Below are positions 42,822 to 52,597 of a stretch of DNA of 64,000 bases, piece after piece (position 1 is the first letter of the stretch; each line of letters begins with the position of its first letter). Source of the stretch: Pseudarthrobacter defluvii. Its GTDB lineage: Bacteria; Actinomycetota; Actinomycetes; Actinomycetales; Micrococcaceae. The stretch is taken from assembly GCF_030816725.1 (NCBI RefSeq), contig NZ_JAUSYG010000001.1, forward strand, positions 3,162,001-3,226,000, written 5' to 3'. A program made the translations under genes and the position numbers. Below the pieces are notes generated by a model. It did not search any database. It worked only from the letters and a program-made list of their open reading frames with translations, and had not been told where the DNA came from.

Positions 42822-45800
42822 AGTGCTCCCACCCTTCCGCAGCGCGCACAAGGCAGGTCACGGCAACATTACTCACCACTGGATTTTCGACGCCTCTCTG
42901 AACGGCGCGCCCGATCGCTATTTCAAAGTCCAATGCCTCAGGATCGGCGACCATTCTGGTGGCAGCCGAGCGGGCCCGACTGCGGGCTACGTTCACTTCA
43001 GTTTCTGCAGCAATTCGCAGTGATGCTTGTGCACATGCCTCCCGCAAAGCAGTCGTACGCAGCAACTCGGCACGCGCTGTCTCGGCTGCTGCACTTGCCA
43101 CACGGGAAAGGTTTCCCGTTCCTACAAGATTGTGAAGTGACCTGATCCGGGCGGGGTTCAGGTTCTTGTCCCGGGGTTCCGCGAAGGGCGCGTTGAGGAA
43201 ATCTAATTCGTCCCGTGACTCAACCATTGCCATCGAACTCGTGTCGATCCATATTCGGCGCTCAAATGGAGACAAAGCCCAGTCACAGCGCCGCATGGCT
43301 GTCGCGTGGTGCCTCCGCTCGCCACCGAGCAACTGCATAAGCGGCTCAGGGTTCGCTTCCACTTGATAATCGAAGGCGAAGTAAATGAGAGCATCGCCGC
43401 CCCAACGACGATCAATGCGCCACAAAGCACTTGCCTGACCGCGGTCATCTAATTCGAGTACTCGTTCGAGTCCGTCGATGAACGGGTTCCCCCGTCGAAA
43501 GAGGCGCCTTCCCGGCGATACCCGCCATCGATCAAACCCGCCAATCCGGGAATTCTCAGCTACCTGCAGGAGGGTCGCGAGTCGGGGGCTGATCAACGGT
43601 TCTTGCCTATCATCTATCGAGAATCGAAGGCTGCCATCCCATTGACGCTCCTCGAATCGGAAGCCCTCGTCGAGCAGGGTCCGAAAGGAAGTCGCAATCC
43701 CTGCGTGGCATTCGTCATACCTAGAGATGTTTTCCGCAAGCAAGCCGAGTTCTTCGGCCAACTCCCAACTGGACTCAAGCGCATCTAGTTCGTTGATGCG
43801 GCGGGTTTCGGCAGCGATAGAGGCGCTTGTCTCTTCAGCAAGAGACTCAAACTTCTCGATACCCTCGCCAACAAGTACTTCCCAAGCAGTCGTTGCCAAC
43901 TCTTCTACTACTTCTTGCTCAGCAGAAATCGAGCGTTCAAATACTTTGAACCCCCGAGACAGCAACCGAGCCCATGCCGTGAGGATGCCGTGGGGGTTGC
44001 TGTCAGTCACCACCAAGCCCTGAGCAGTCGCGTTGCGCCCATACCTGTCCACGCGCCCGATGCGTTGTTCAAGGAGGTTTGGACTCCACGGCAGGCGAGC
44101 GTGCACCACGAGGCTTGCGTCCTGGAGGTTGCGCCCTACATCTCCTGACTCGTCCAGGACTAGGACACCACCGCGCCTGCGCCATTCGTGAACTGACTTT
44201 TCACGTTCCTCATCGGACTGGCTAGCTAGATGCGCAAATGCAGACTTCCGACCGCGCAAAGATTCTTGGAGCGTAGCTACCAAATCTTTCGCAAACGTAC
44301 CGTGTCCGCAGAAAACGACCACTCGTTGGGCCGGTTTTGAGCGACCGATGATGGTCGCTGCGAGGGCGTCAACGGCATCGATGGCAGTTGGCTCTGCGAG
44401 GACTGCGAAATCATTTTCAAAAGGAAGAGTAGGCGCCGCCTTCAAGATTGCCATCTCGTTTCTGGAAAGCGATATCGGAGGGCCCAAGAGCCCGGCCCGG
44501 TACTGAATAATTTCCGCGAGATCCTTCAACGGTCCACCCAGCCGAGAAACGAGCAGTCCCCCGACAGCTCCGTACTTCGAGGAATCCATTTCGTTGTCCA
44601 GAACATGCACGCTGCATTTAGCCAGCCATTCTTCAACGAACCCAGCAGCCGTATCTACTTCTTCCGATTGGAGTCGGACGAGTCGCGGCTTAATCCTCCC
44701 AGTCAGCGAGAAAGGCGTCATGATGCCTTCATCGTCCAGGCGTTGCTGCAGGACGTTGTGGCGCCTGTTCCGTATGACCCGCTGATGTAAACGGTAAGTT
44801 TCGGACACGTGGGCACGTACCGCTGCAGTCCGTCGTTTGAGCAACTCTGCGCTAACCGGCGAGAAGTCGAAAGTGGCCATCACTTCTGCCACTAGCTCGT
44901 CTAGGAGCACGTCATTGGGAACTTGAGAGCGAAGACCGTCCAATTGATATTGGAGGTACTCAGGGTTTTCGGGGTCAGGCTCCTCGTCCAATTGGTAAAC
45001 CGCATAGGCCAGTTCGCTTCGTGCTTTAAGAAGTGCTTCAAACTCCGCCTGCCGTTCCCAGGAGAAGAGATCACCGTCGAGTAGGTGGAGCAGGGCAAGG
45101 TGGGTGGTGCTCTCTTGAGTGAATGGCGTCGCGGAGAGCAGCAGGAGCCGCGCAGCACTCTTCGCCAGCTTATTGAGCTCCGCATATGTCGGATCCAAGG
45201 GAGACCCATCATTAGCGAGCAAGTGTGCCTCGTCGACGACGAGAAGATCAACGTTCATCAACCGCTTCCAGCCGGATAGATCGCTGTGGCCAACGACGGC
45301 TACTCGCCTTCCGAAATCACCGATGAAAAACTTGTCGCGAAGCTCGGACCTCCACTGTTCAATTAGTGAATCCGGCGCGATTACCCCAATCTTCCGCTTA
45401 GGGTCGTCAATCAAAGTTTGACGGATAACAAAGCCAGCTTCGATAGTCTTTCCCATCCCGACTTCATCCGCCAGTAAGTATCGCTGGATAGGATCGCGAA
45501 GGATTCGGAAGGCCGCCGCCACTTGGTGACTATGCATCTGCACACCGGCCGAGGCTATACCAGTGGTGGACGCAGCGGACGCGCGATCTTGAAGAAGTAA
45601 CGCCCGTACGGGCTGACGAGCGTCACGGAAACGGGGAGTCTCGTTGCCTCCCGCCAGAAGAATTTGCAGTGGATCTCGTGGTTTCTTGTCCCATCGAACG
45701 CGAATACAAGCGATCAACACAAGCGTGTCTTGAAACGTATTGGGCAGCCGAACCCAGTACCCCGCACGGTCTTGAGAATCGGTGGCCGCTGCAATTATCC

Positions 45801-46032
45801 GCCCGGCGCGCCATTGCAGATCTTCATCCTGAAAGAAGACACGAGTCTCGCGTTCAAGCTGGACAACCCTTAGTGACGTGCGTGGTACAGCCCTCACCCC
45901 TACCGAAGGCTCTGCCACCGACTCAAAGAATTCCACTGTCGCGGCGTCAGCACGAAGGCCTGTCAGGCGACCGATGCCCGGCGCACCTGGGAAAGTGACA
46001 TGCTGGCCGATGCCCAGCCTGTCGGTGGTCAT
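42814..46032 (-). CDS. dpdE: Dpd restriction helicase DpdE (SNF2-like)
   Basis: This 1072-residue SNF2-family translocase has Walker A ADEVGMGKTIEAGF, DEAH box LLVVDEAHLLAND, and motif VI QRIGRVDRYGR. The N-terminal 150 residues form a beta-rich region resembling the RapA/SNF2-associated modules. It is the first gene of the second dpd unit, after a gap of 393 bp. Its ATG at 46032 has no strong ribosome site. Family and order match DpdE. Confidence 0.88.
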   Translation of the reverse strand: MTTDRLGIGQHVTFPGAPGIGRLTGLRADAATVEFFESVAEPSVGVRAVPRTSLRVVQLERETRVFFQDEDLQWRAGRIIAAATDSQDRAGYWVRLPNTFQDTLVLIACIRVRWDKKPRDPLQILLAGGNETPRFRDARQPVRALLLQDRASAASTTGIASAGVQMHSHQVAAAFRILRDPIQRYLLADEVGMGKTIEAGFVIRQTLIDDPKRKIGVIAPDSLIEQWRSELRDKFFIGDFGRRVAVVGHSDLSGWKRLMNVDLLVVDEAHLLANDGSPLDPTYAELNKLAKSAARLLLLSATPFTQESTTHLALLHLLDGDLFSWERQAEFEALLKARSELAYAVYQLDEEPDPENPEYLQYQLDGLRSQVPNDVLLDELVAEVMATFDFSPVSAELLKRRTAAVRAHVSETYRLHQRVIRNRRHNVLQQRLDDEGIMTPFSLTGRIKPRLVRLQSEEVDTAAGFVEEWLAKCSVHVLDNEMDSSKYGAVGGLLVSRLGGPLKDLAEIIQYRAGLLGPPISLSRNEMAILKAAPTLPFENDFAVLAEPTAIDAVDALAATIIGRSKPAQRVVVFCGHGTFAKDLVATLQESLRGRKSAFAHLASQSDEEREKSVHEWRRRGGVLVLDESGDVGRNLQDASLVVHARLPWSPNLLEQRIGRVDRYGRNATAQGLVVTDSNPHGILTAWARLLSRGFKVFERSISAEQEVVEELATTAWEVLVGEGIEKFESLAEETSASIAAETRRINELDALESSWELAEELGLLAENISRYDECHAGIATSFRTLLDEGFRFEERQWDGSLRFSIDDRQEPLISPRLATLLQVAENSRIGGFDRWRVSPGRRLFRRGNPFIDGLERVLELDDRGQASALWRIDRRWGGDALIYFAFDYQVEANPEPLMQLLGGERRHHATAMRRCDWALSPFERRIWIDTSSMAMVESRDELDFLNAPFAEPRDKNLNPARIRSLHNLVGTGNLSRVASAAAETARAELLRTTALREACAQASLRIAAETEVNVARSRARSAATRMVADPEALDFEIAIGRAVQRGVENPVVSNVAVTCLVRAAEGWEHFA

Positions 46033-46425
46033 GGACTCAACTCGCGTTGTCGCGAAACGACAGGTCCCAATGCACGCAATTGCACGCGCTCCTTTGCTCT
46101 GCTGCGTCCCCCAATTGGAAGCCCAAGGCGTCGCAGCCGTGCCGCCTCAGAGTGCTGCAATCTAACCACCGAGATGCGACTTTGGCATAATTGCCACACT
46201 GCGAAGCGTCCAAACTGTTTCAGATCTTCAGAACTGCCTCCTGGAGCAAACTCGGGAAGTTCATGCTCGTGCCTGAAAACTATCCTCCTATGACGGGCAA
46301 TGACCGGCGGAGCCACACCAGATGAAGCCCTGATGCGTTCCTAGGGAGTAGCCCGGTGCGTAGGTTTCACCAGTTACTTACGTACCAACAGGTGGAACAT
46401 TGGCACCCTACAGGAACGTGAAACT
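46033..46425. other. 393-bp gap between the dpd modification and restriction units
   Basis: No convincing gene fills this gap. A minus-strand reading from 46316 to 46029 (95 residues, GTG start, rich in Arg) ends with a stop overlapping the dpdE ATG by 4 bp, but it lacks a ribosome site. The gap is the only sizeable break in the otherwise overlapping dpd genes and most likely holds a promoter for dpdE onward. No hairpin with a T-run was seen. Confidence 0.5.
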
Positions 46426-47529
46426 TCACCGGAGCGCCCTGAGCAGGTGGTTAGTCAGGAGGCTCACATCGCTGGGCGTATTCTGAAGGCCGTTCCACCG
46501 CCTTACATTGTCCGGTCCGAAATCCCATGTTCCACTTGTCCAGGCAACGATTGGCTTGAGCTTACTAATAGCCTTCTCAAGATCAAGACCAGGAAGTTCA
46601 GCGGCAGGAACTCCTTCGGTTAGGGAATCCATCACGTAGCCCAAGGACTGAATGCCCGCCCCATGTGTCAGGCGCGACTTTAGCGGCGGCAAATTCCAGG
46701 CTTCGGGGAAGGCTGCCTGTACAACGGTCCAAAAGTAGTTGAGGTGCAGTTCAATTTGCTGCACGTCCGCTGAACCATCGGACGGATCCCGATACTGGTA
46801 AAGCGCGCCCTCATAAAGACTATTCTCAATCATCTTCAAAATGCTGTTGTCTTTGATGTAGCCATCGGGTGTGGTCGGGGTGGAAATTCTTCCGCCGAAA
46901 GGTGTTCCAATTTCCTTGGCCGATGCGTTCAGCCGGGTCATGATGAGGGCAGGCAACTGTTTGCGGGCATACGCAACAGGAAGATGCCCTGTTGTGTCGG
47001 GCAAAAGCTCGTGTATGAGGCCCTTTGGCAGGGGCTTTGTGTTGTTCACCAGGATGAACTGGGAACGCTGTTCAGCCTCACCGTGCGCTATAAATCCGAC
47101 GGCAGCAACCGGAAACTGGGCAAGATCAGCATCCCGAATGGCCGCGCTGCGCTGCTGACCGTCCACCAGCCAGGCTGGCTTCTCGTCGTCGGGCAGCGCC
47201 TCATCCACCGGGATGATCAGTTCGCCAACGACCGAATACGATAAATCCCCCACCGGTGCACTCGGCTCAAACTTCACGCGTTCATCAAAGGCCAAAACGA
47301 TGGCGTTCGGAAGGAGAGGCGAGTCTGACTCTAGATAGCGGCGAATTGCTCGTATGTGGCTCAGGACCTCTGGCCTCTGGTAGCCCTGCAACTGGTCGTC
47401 GTCGCGGTGAACGCGAGATACTGTGGCGAAATCGTGAATGCGTTTGCCGTCCACCCCAAAACAGTAAATATGCTGTGCGCCCTGCTGGAGTCGGATTGCC
47501 GGCAGCCTCATCTCGTAGCGGTCAGCCAT
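46426..47529 (-). CDS. dpdB: DGQHR-domain protein DpdB, copy 2
   Basis: This 367-residue protein has the DGQHR-type motif WLVDGQQRSAA (DGQQR, 123-127), the ParB/DUF262-like nucleotide-binding pattern of DpdB, with GYQRPE and KPLPKGLIHELLPD conserved in both copies. In the Salmonella system DpdB works with DpdA to insert preQ0 into DNA, using ATP. It starts at an ATG with AAGGAG upstream and overlaps dpdA by 8 bp, so it is in the position usually held by dpdB. The other copy lies on the opposite side of dpdA. Confidence 0.88.
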   Translation of the reverse strand: MADRYEMRLPAIRLQQGAQHIYCFGVDGKRIHDFATVSRVHRDDDQLQGYQRPEVLSHIRAIRRYLESDSPLLPNAIVLAFDERVKFEPSAPVGDLSYSVVGELIIPVDEALPDDEKPAWLVDGQQRSAAIRDADLAQFPVAAVGFIAHGEAEQRSQFILVNNTKPLPKGLIHELLPDTTGHLPVAYARKQLPALIMTRLNASAKEIGTPFGGRISTPTTPDGYIKDNSILKMIENSLYEGALYQYRDPSDGSADVQQIELHLNYFWTVVQAAFPEAWNLPPLKSRLTHGAGIQSLGYVMDSLTEGVPAAELPGLDLEKAISKLKPIVAWTSGTWDFGPDNVRRWNGLQNTPSDVSLLTNHLLRALR

Positions 47530-48769
47530 GGTTACTCCTTGTTGTGGACGTGAGCACGTTGCTCTTGAGTTTTTTCATTTTGTTTGCCAGTACCGACATG
47601 TTGTGAAATCCTCGGCGCTTATTTCTTTCGGTCCCTCGAAAGATCGCGATTTCTATGCCAAGGGTTTTGCAGAGCGAGCACTCACACTCGTTCCAAGGGG
47701 CAGCAGTAAGTGTGCGCTCGTACTCCGCTTGGTGGCTTCTGTTGACCTGACAGATCGTTTCGTAGGCATCAAGTTCTGCGATGGCTCGTTCGATGGCCCC
47801 AGCACTGCCATCGAACTCGCGTAGGACGCGAAGGCAGACTCGTTCCTGGGCAATTGCGTCCTTTTGGGAGACTCTGCCAGCCAGTATCGCGCGCTTCAGT
47901 GCTGGATTTCCGTCAACCTGTGGAACGCGCAGTGCAATGAATGCGTCGTTCTCCGTATGAAAATTATTTCTATCGTCCATAAAGGCTTGTCGGAAAGCGG
48001 ATGTACTGTCGAAGCTCGTAACCCCAAAGTCGCTGAACAAATCCATTGATTCCACCCGCGTGACGCCAAGAAGGTGCAACTCGGTAGTTGGAAGGCGAAC
48101 CTTATCAATCTCCTGTAAGCAGTCCAGAATGTCTTTGGTCTTCAGCGGGACCATGCCGCCTAGGGCAATCCGCTGGTAGCCCATTTTCTGAAGCTGTTCG
48201 ACACTGTCAGCAAAACTTGTAGGGCTCCAGCCCTGGGCAGCACCCACTGGTTGGAGATTCAGGTTCTGCTCTGACACCTGTGTTATGAACTCTTCAGCGA
48301 GACGAAGGGTGATTCGACGGCGTTCCGCCCACGCGGGATCTACATCATCCAATGAGGCCAAAGGGTCGTATCCGAAAATGATGTGGTCGACACTTACACC
48401 CGCGTCAAACCCACATCCAATATAGAAGTCTAGGGTCTCCTCGACCGTCACTGGCGGCACCAGTTCATCCACGTAATTGAAGGCGCCATTGTCACCCAGT
48501 GACTCAACACCCTTGGGCAGCCGAAAGAAGCGCTCAACTCCTAACCTATACAGGCGAGCTCTCTGCGCGCTCGTGTATTTCCCCGCACCCTTCATCGCCC
48601 CGTCGACGATGGATTTGCTCACGAGAATGCCACTATAAGGCGGAGTGTCCAAAATTTCGTGCGCGTAGAGATCGTCTCTCTGCCTCACCCGCAGAGGAGA
48701 GTATTCATCATGCTGGAAGTCATATGTCGGACTGACCAAGTCCTGGCTATCGGGAAAGTAGAACTTCAC
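47522..48769 (-). CDS. dpdA: DNA transglycosylase DpdA (TGT-like)
   Basis: This 415-residue homologue of tRNA-guanine transglycosylase has a TIM-barrel pattern. Two acidic residues in the places of the TGT catalytic pair are Asp128 (GVSVDHIIFGYDP) and Asp254 (VTSFDSTSAFR). A C-terminal zinc site has C362-x-C364-x2-C367 and His389. DpdA exchanges guanine in DNA for preQ0. The protein is not a tRNA TGT: only the core barrel and zinc site are shared, and it lies among dpd genes. It starts with a GTG overlapping the stop of the first DGQHR gene (GTGA). Confidence 0.93.
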   Translation of the reverse strand: MKFYFPDSQDLVSPTYDFQHDEYSPLRVRQRDDLYAHEILDTPPYSGILVSKSIVDGAMKGAGKYTSAQRARLYRLGVERFFRLPKGVESLGDNGAFNYVDELVPPVTVEETLDFYIGCGFDAGVSVDHIIFGYDPLASLDDVDPAWAERRRITLRLAEEFITQVSEQNLNLQPVGAAQGWSPTSFADSVEQLQKMGYQRIALGGMVPLKTKDILDCLQEIDKVRLPTTELHLLGVTRVESMDLFSDFGVTSFDSTSAFRQAFMDDRNNFHTENDAFIALRVPQVDGNPALKRAILAGRVSQKDAIAQERVCLRVLREFDGSAGAIERAIAELDAYETICQVNRSHQAEYERTLTAAPWNECECSLCKTLGIEIAIFRGTERNKRRGFHNMSVLANKMKKLKSNVLTSTTRSNHG

Positions 48770-49899
48770 TTCATGGCCGCCCGGTTTGCCACGTACGCTC
48801 TCGCTAAATAGTTTGAGAGTGCACTGATATGCCTGGGCGTGTTTTGTAATTCATCCCAAGGCAAGCCCAACTCTGGCCATACGCCCTTGGTCCAAAAGCA
48901 ATTCGCTGCAATAATGCCCAACTCTCTTTCGGCGTCTTCTATTGCAGTCGGCGAATTCACATCGACATGGGCCATCACCCGTTCCATCAATCGGCCCATA
49001 GCGCGAATTCCGACCCCGCCCATTAGTCGGGATTTGGTGGGCGGCAAGCCCCAAGCGTCCGAAAATGTATTGCGTACGGCAGTCCAGTAGGTGATCAATA
49101 CGTCCCTGATCCCCTCCGTGTCAGTTGTTCCCGTTGCGATGTTTCGGTACGGAAACAACACACCAGACGGCGATTCCAGAGACTCCTTTAGGGCTTCGAC
49201 AAGACCGGTGTCGGTAACAATGGCCATCTTCTTGGCCTCGTCAGTTGTGGAAGCGCGTTTGATAAGTCCCGCAAACGGGGAAAGTGGGTCCTGATTCAAC
49301 ATGTCAACTAGGGCTGAAGGAAGTTTCCGGGTGGGCATGCGACCCGACGGCACACGTGTTATGTCTGGCAGCAGTTCCGTGACCAGGTTCACGGGCAAAG
49401 GTTGTACTGTGTTCACTCGCAAGAACTGCTCGCGCTGTATCTCCAGGTTGTCGGCAACGAATCCGGCTATCGGCACTGGTAGTCGGCGGTTCTTGGTCCG
49501 GGAAAGCGCAAGGCTCCGTTGCTGTCCGTCGACAATCCAGGCAGGTCTAGGACCGTCTTCTCCCTGGCTCAGTGGAATCTCCAGGGTTCCCGCAACAACG
49601 AGACCGTCACTGGTGGTCGGTCCGCGGCTGGACTTGAAGCGCACCTCGGGAGGCAACGCCAGGATCAGTCCGTTCGGAAAAAGAACGTCGGCGCTATCCA
49701 GATAGTCTTGAATTTGCTTTACATGCTTTTTCTTTTCAGGGCGTTGATAGCCTATAAGCTTGCCAGCTTCATCGCGTCCTATGCGCGCGACCGAGGCAAT
49801 AAGATCCACTTCTTCTGCAGCCAGCGCAAAAAGATAAAGCGGTGTGTCCTCGTTCTGAAGTACCTTGAGGCACCGCCGTTCCAACCAGCCCTCGGTCAT
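48766..49899 (-). CDS. DGQHR-domain protein, DpdB paralogue (copy 1)
   Basis: This 377-residue protein has the same plan as the DGQHR protein after dpdA: IGYQRPEKKKHVKQIQDYL, AWIVDGQQRSLAL (DGQQR, 124-128), QPLPVNLVTELLPD. Similarity to copy 2 is clear along the whole length but far from identical, so the duplication is old. It lies between dpdC and dpdA with 4-bp overlaps on both sides (ATGA, GTGA). Two such proteins may form a heteromer with DpdA, or one may have a different role. The start is the ATG at 49899. Confidence 0.85.
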   Translation of the reverse strand: MTEGWLERRCLKVLQNEDTPLYLFALAAEEVDLIASVARIGRDEAGKLIGYQRPEKKKHVKQIQDYLDSADVLFPNGLILALPPEVRFKSSRGPTTSDGLVVAGTLEIPLSQGEDGPRPAWIVDGQQRSLALSRTKNRRLPVPIAGFVADNLEIQREQFLRVNTVQPLPVNLVTELLPDITRVPSGRMPTRKLPSALVDMLNQDPLSPFAGLIKRASTTDEAKKMAIVTDTGLVEALKESLESPSGVLFPYRNIATGTTDTEGIRDVLITYWTAVRNTFSDAWGLPPTKSRLMGGVGIRAMGRLMERVMAHVDVNSPTAIEDAERELGIIAANCFWTKGVWPELGLPWDELQNTPRHISALSNYLARAYVANRAAMK

Positions 49900-50780
49900 T
49901 TGTCCTCTTTCTCTACAGCACTGAACAAACCACCGAAACGTCGCTGCTCGCAAGCCAATCCGTTGTCCCTCAGTATCCGAAGCGCAGCCGTCTTTCTCAT
50001 CGTGGGCTCGCGTAGACGCACTTCGCGAATAAAGGCTAAGACGTCGTCGTCGGTCATAGGCTTGCGTTCGTATACCTCGGGACGACGCACCTCATCCACC
50101 CAAGCCCGCCATCGGCCATTATTGCGTTGTCCAACGAGATTCGGCGAATCAAGCCTGGCGATCCACGCGTTGGCGGTCCTTACATTGAGGCTGCCCGAAG
50201 TACCCCCAAGCTTCCCTCGAAGTGCAGCGTCAGCTGGAATCCTCAACTCCCCTGGAACGTCCTTTGAACCGCCAAAAATTACGACGTCGTCCCGTCCTTT
50301 AAGTGCGGCTAAATCCTCGGCCATGGCAGAACTGTAGGTTTCGGAAAGAACCATGAGCGTTTGTCCCTCTGCATGTTCGACCAACCCTTTCTGTTCCTGG
50401 GTGATAAGTTTCCACCACGCCCTGATGTCTGCCGCGTTGCGGCCTACGGTATCCGCATGACGTGACGAAAACGTCGCGGCGTACGCGGGCCACTCTTCGT
50501 CGACGGGCACCAGCCCCAAGCCTGCTGAAGCAACTAGAACACTAGGCTCAAAACCGACATCACGAAGAGTGCGCTCCAATTCAAAGGCTTGCTTCCATGC
50601 GTCACCCTGATACAGGCGCCGCAAGCTTACGCGCGCGGTCTCCTGGCGAAGTGCAGTACGCCACTGTTCAACGCGCTGCGATTGGTGCCCATCGGGAAGG
50701 TTCTCTACTCGTAAGCGTTCAGCGGGCGTCAGAGACTTGCGGTCGGTGCAAGTTACGACCACCGTTAGTTTCTCTGCCAC
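49896..50780 (-). CDS. dpdC: DpdC, preQ0-to-ADG conversion enzyme
   Basis: This 294-residue protein starts with a GTG and the strand [14 protein letters not shown], a pattern resembling the DUF6884/YaaA-like proteins. A central [29 protein letters not shown] segment is followed by a charged C-terminal region. Family knowledge: DpdC turns the nitrile of preQ0 in DNA into the amide, giving 7-amido-7-deazaguanine (ADG). It is the first gene of the minus-strand unit, 110 bp from the divergent queC, so precursor supply and DNA modification may share control. Confidence 0.85.
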   Translation of the reverse strand: MAEKLTVVVTCTDRKSLTPAERLRVENLPDGHQSQRVEQWRTALRQETARVSLRRLYQGDAWKQAFELERTLRDVGFEPSVLVASAGLGLVPVDEEWPAYAATFSSRHADTVGRNAADIRAWWKLITQEQKGLVEHAEGQTLMVLSETYSSAMAEDLAALKGRDDVVIFGGSKDVPGELRIPADAALRGKLGGTSGSLNVRTANAWIARLDSPNLVGQRNNGRWRAWVDEVRRPEVYERKPMTDDDVLAFIREVRLREPTMRKTAALRILRDNGLACEQRRFGGLFSAVEKEDK

Positions 50781-50890
50781 ACCACGTACCCTTGCTCCTA
50801 AACTGCGAATGTCTTGGACCTACTGTATCGTGTAGTTTCATCGCAGGCACGACAAACGGAAACTGCTTGCGGAGCAACGAGAGGGACGGC

Positions 50891-51580
50891 ATGACAAGGA
50901 AAGCTATAGTTCTCCTGAGCGGAGGACTGGACTCGACGACGGTCCTAGCGCACGCGAAGAGCATCGGTTTCGATCCTTACGCCCTCAGCTTCCGGTATGG
51001 CCAACGTCATGCTGTCGAACTGGCCGCAGCCAAGCGCGTAGCAGAGGCCCAAGGTGTTGCGGACCATGTTGTCTGCGATATAGATCTGCGAGTGTTCGGC
51101 GGCTCCGCCCTCACATCAGACGTTGAAGTTCCAAAGCACTCGTCTGTCGACCAAGTAGAAGAGAATATCCCGATTACTTACGTCCCGGCAAGGAACACAG
51201 TGTTCCTCTCCTTTGCGCTTGCCTATGCCGAGGTAGTAGGGGCGACCGACATCTTTATTGGGGTGAACGCTCTGGACTACTCCGGCTACCCGGACTGCCG
51301 CCCAGAATTCATTAAAGCCTTTGAGAGCATGGCCAACCTGGCCACCCGGGCCGGGGTTGAGGGTGGAGCAATCACCATCCACACGCCCCTAATGGACAAG
51401 ACCAAAGGCGAAATCGTCCAGATGGGCTTGGCCCTTGGCGTCGACTACAGCCTGACATCTTCTTGTTATGACCCCGACGAAAGTGGCCGATCCTGCGGGC
51501 ACTGTGATTCTTGTCTTCTCCGGCTCAAGGGGTTCGCGGAGGCCGGCAGCAGCGATCCCATCACTTACCAGGGCGTGTAG
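50891..51580 (+). CDS. queC: 7-cyano-7-deazaguanine (preQ0) synthase QueC
   Basis: This 229-residue ATP-dependent amidoligase/nitrile synthetase turns 7-carboxy-7-deazaguanine (CDG) into preQ0. The PP-loop SGGLDS (10-15) binds ATP, and the four Cys C192, C202, C205 and C208 (CGHCDSC) bind zinc. The start ATG at 50891 has GAGGG upstream; the frame is open further up, but the conserved protein begins here. It is the first gene of queC-queE-queD-folE2, divergent from dpdC. Confidence 0.95.
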   Translation: MTRKAIVLLSGGLDSTTVLAHAKSIGFDPYALSFRYGQRHAVELAAAKRVAEAQGVADHVVCDIDLRVFGGSALTSDVEVPKHSSVDQVEENIPITYVPARNTVFLSFALAYAEVVGATDIFIGVNALDYSGYPDCRPEFIKAFESMANLATRAGVEGGAITIHTPLMDKTKGEIVQMGLALGVDYSLTSSCYDPDESGRSCGHCDSCLLRLKGFAEAGSSDPITYQGV

Positions 51581-51581
51581 C

Positions 51582-52217
51582 TTGAACTACAAGGTCAAAG
51601 AGATCTTTTACACTCTCCAGGGCGAGGGTACACACGCCGGCCGACCGGCCGTGTTCTGCCGCTTCAGCCTGTGCAACCTCTGGACGGGCCGCGAAGCGGA
51701 CCGCGCCCGGGCCATCTGCAAGTTCTGTGATACGGACTTCGTAGGAACGGACGGTGAGGGCGGAGGAAAGTTTGAAACCGCTGAAGACCTTGCTGATGCC
51801 GTCGAGGCTGCATGGCCTGCGGGTTGGACGGAAGACAGGATGGTTGTCTGCACCGGTGGCGAACCGCTCCTGCAATTAGATGACGCAGCAGTAGCAGCGT
51901 TAAAGCGTCGCGGATTCTACGTAGCAGTTGAGACAAACGGCACTCGGGTGCCGCCCAACGGCGTCGACTGGTTATGCGTGAGTCCCAAAATTGGTGCGGA
52001 CCTAGTCGTTACGGGGGGCCAGGAACTCAAGTTTGTCTATCCGCAAGCAGGCGTCGATCCCAGAATCTTTGAAGAACTGGACTTCCAGACGTTTCGGGTC
52101 CAACCCATGGATGGCCCAGACGTCGTCGAGAACACCCGGCTTGCCGTCGAGTTCTGCTTGGAGCACCCCAACTGGCAACTGAGCATGCAAACCCACAAGT
52201 ACTTAGGAATCCCATGA
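51582..52217 (+). CDS. queE: 7-carboxy-7-deazaguanine synthase QueE (CX14CX2C type)
   Basis: This 211-residue radical SAM enzyme makes 7-carboxy-7-deazaguanine (CDG) from 6-carboxytetrahydropterin. It has [16 protein letters not shown] at the start and TGGEPLLQ as the SAM-binding GGE motif. The cluster ligands are C31, C46 and C49, giving C-x14-C-x2-C, the atypical QueE spacing known from Burkholderia multivorans rather than the CX3CX2C of most radical SAM enzymes. It starts at a TTG one base after the queC stop; no ATG fits. It overlaps queD by 4 bp. Confidence 0.93.
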   Translation: MNYKVKEIFYTLQGEGTHAGRPAVFCRFSLCNLWTGREADRARAICKFCDTDFVGTDGEGGGKFETAEDLADAVEAAWPAGWTEDRMVVCTGGEPLLQLDDAAVAALKRRGFYVAVETNGTRVPPNGVDWLCVSPKIGADLVVTGGQELKFVYPQAGVDPRIFEELDFQTFRVQPMDGPDVVENTRLAVEFCLEHPNWQLSMQTHKYLGIP

Positions 52218-52597
52218 CCTTCTCCGCCGAGATATACCGCGAGTTCACATTTGAAGCGGCTCACCGACTGCCGAACGTTCCTGAGGGACACAAGTGCAGT
52301 CGCCTGCACGGGCACTCGTATCGAGTCGAGGTTCATGTCACCGGCGCAGTCGGCGACGACACAGGGTGGGTGCAGGACTTCGGCGACATTAAAGCTGCTT
52401 TCAAGCCTCTGGAAGATCAACTCGACCACAACTACCTCAATGAGGTACCGGGTCTGGAGAATCCCACAAGCGAGATTCTTGCTAAGTGGATCTGGACCCG
52501 CCTGGTGAGCGTGCTACCCAATCTTTCCGCGATACAGGTGCGCGAGACGTGCACCTCGGGATGTATCTACCGTGGAGAAAAAAGCAATGCTGCCTGA
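52214..52597 (+). CDS. queD: 6-carboxy-5,6,7,8-tetrahydropterin synthase QueD
   Basis: This 127-residue protein of the PTPS/QueD fold has zinc ligands H17, H32 and H34 (EAAHRL, LHGHSY), the catalytic Cys28 and a late RETCTSGC motif. It turns 7,8-dihydroneopterin triphosphate into 6-carboxytetrahydropterin. The ATG overlaps the queE stop (ATGA). Its 3' end overlaps the folE2 start by 11 bp. Confidence 0.95.
   Translation: MTFSAEIYREFTFEAAHRLPNVPEGHKCSRLHGHSYRVEVHVTGAVGDDTGWVQDFGDIKAAFKPLEDQLDHNYLNEVPGLENPTSEILAKWIWTRLVSVLPNLSAIQVRETCTSGCIYRGEKSNAA

Noticed and set aside
50781..50890. A preQ1/preQ0 riboswitch or clear sigma-70 promoter in the dpdC-queC divergent region
   Set aside because: Only weak -35/-10 look-alikes with wrong spacing were seen.
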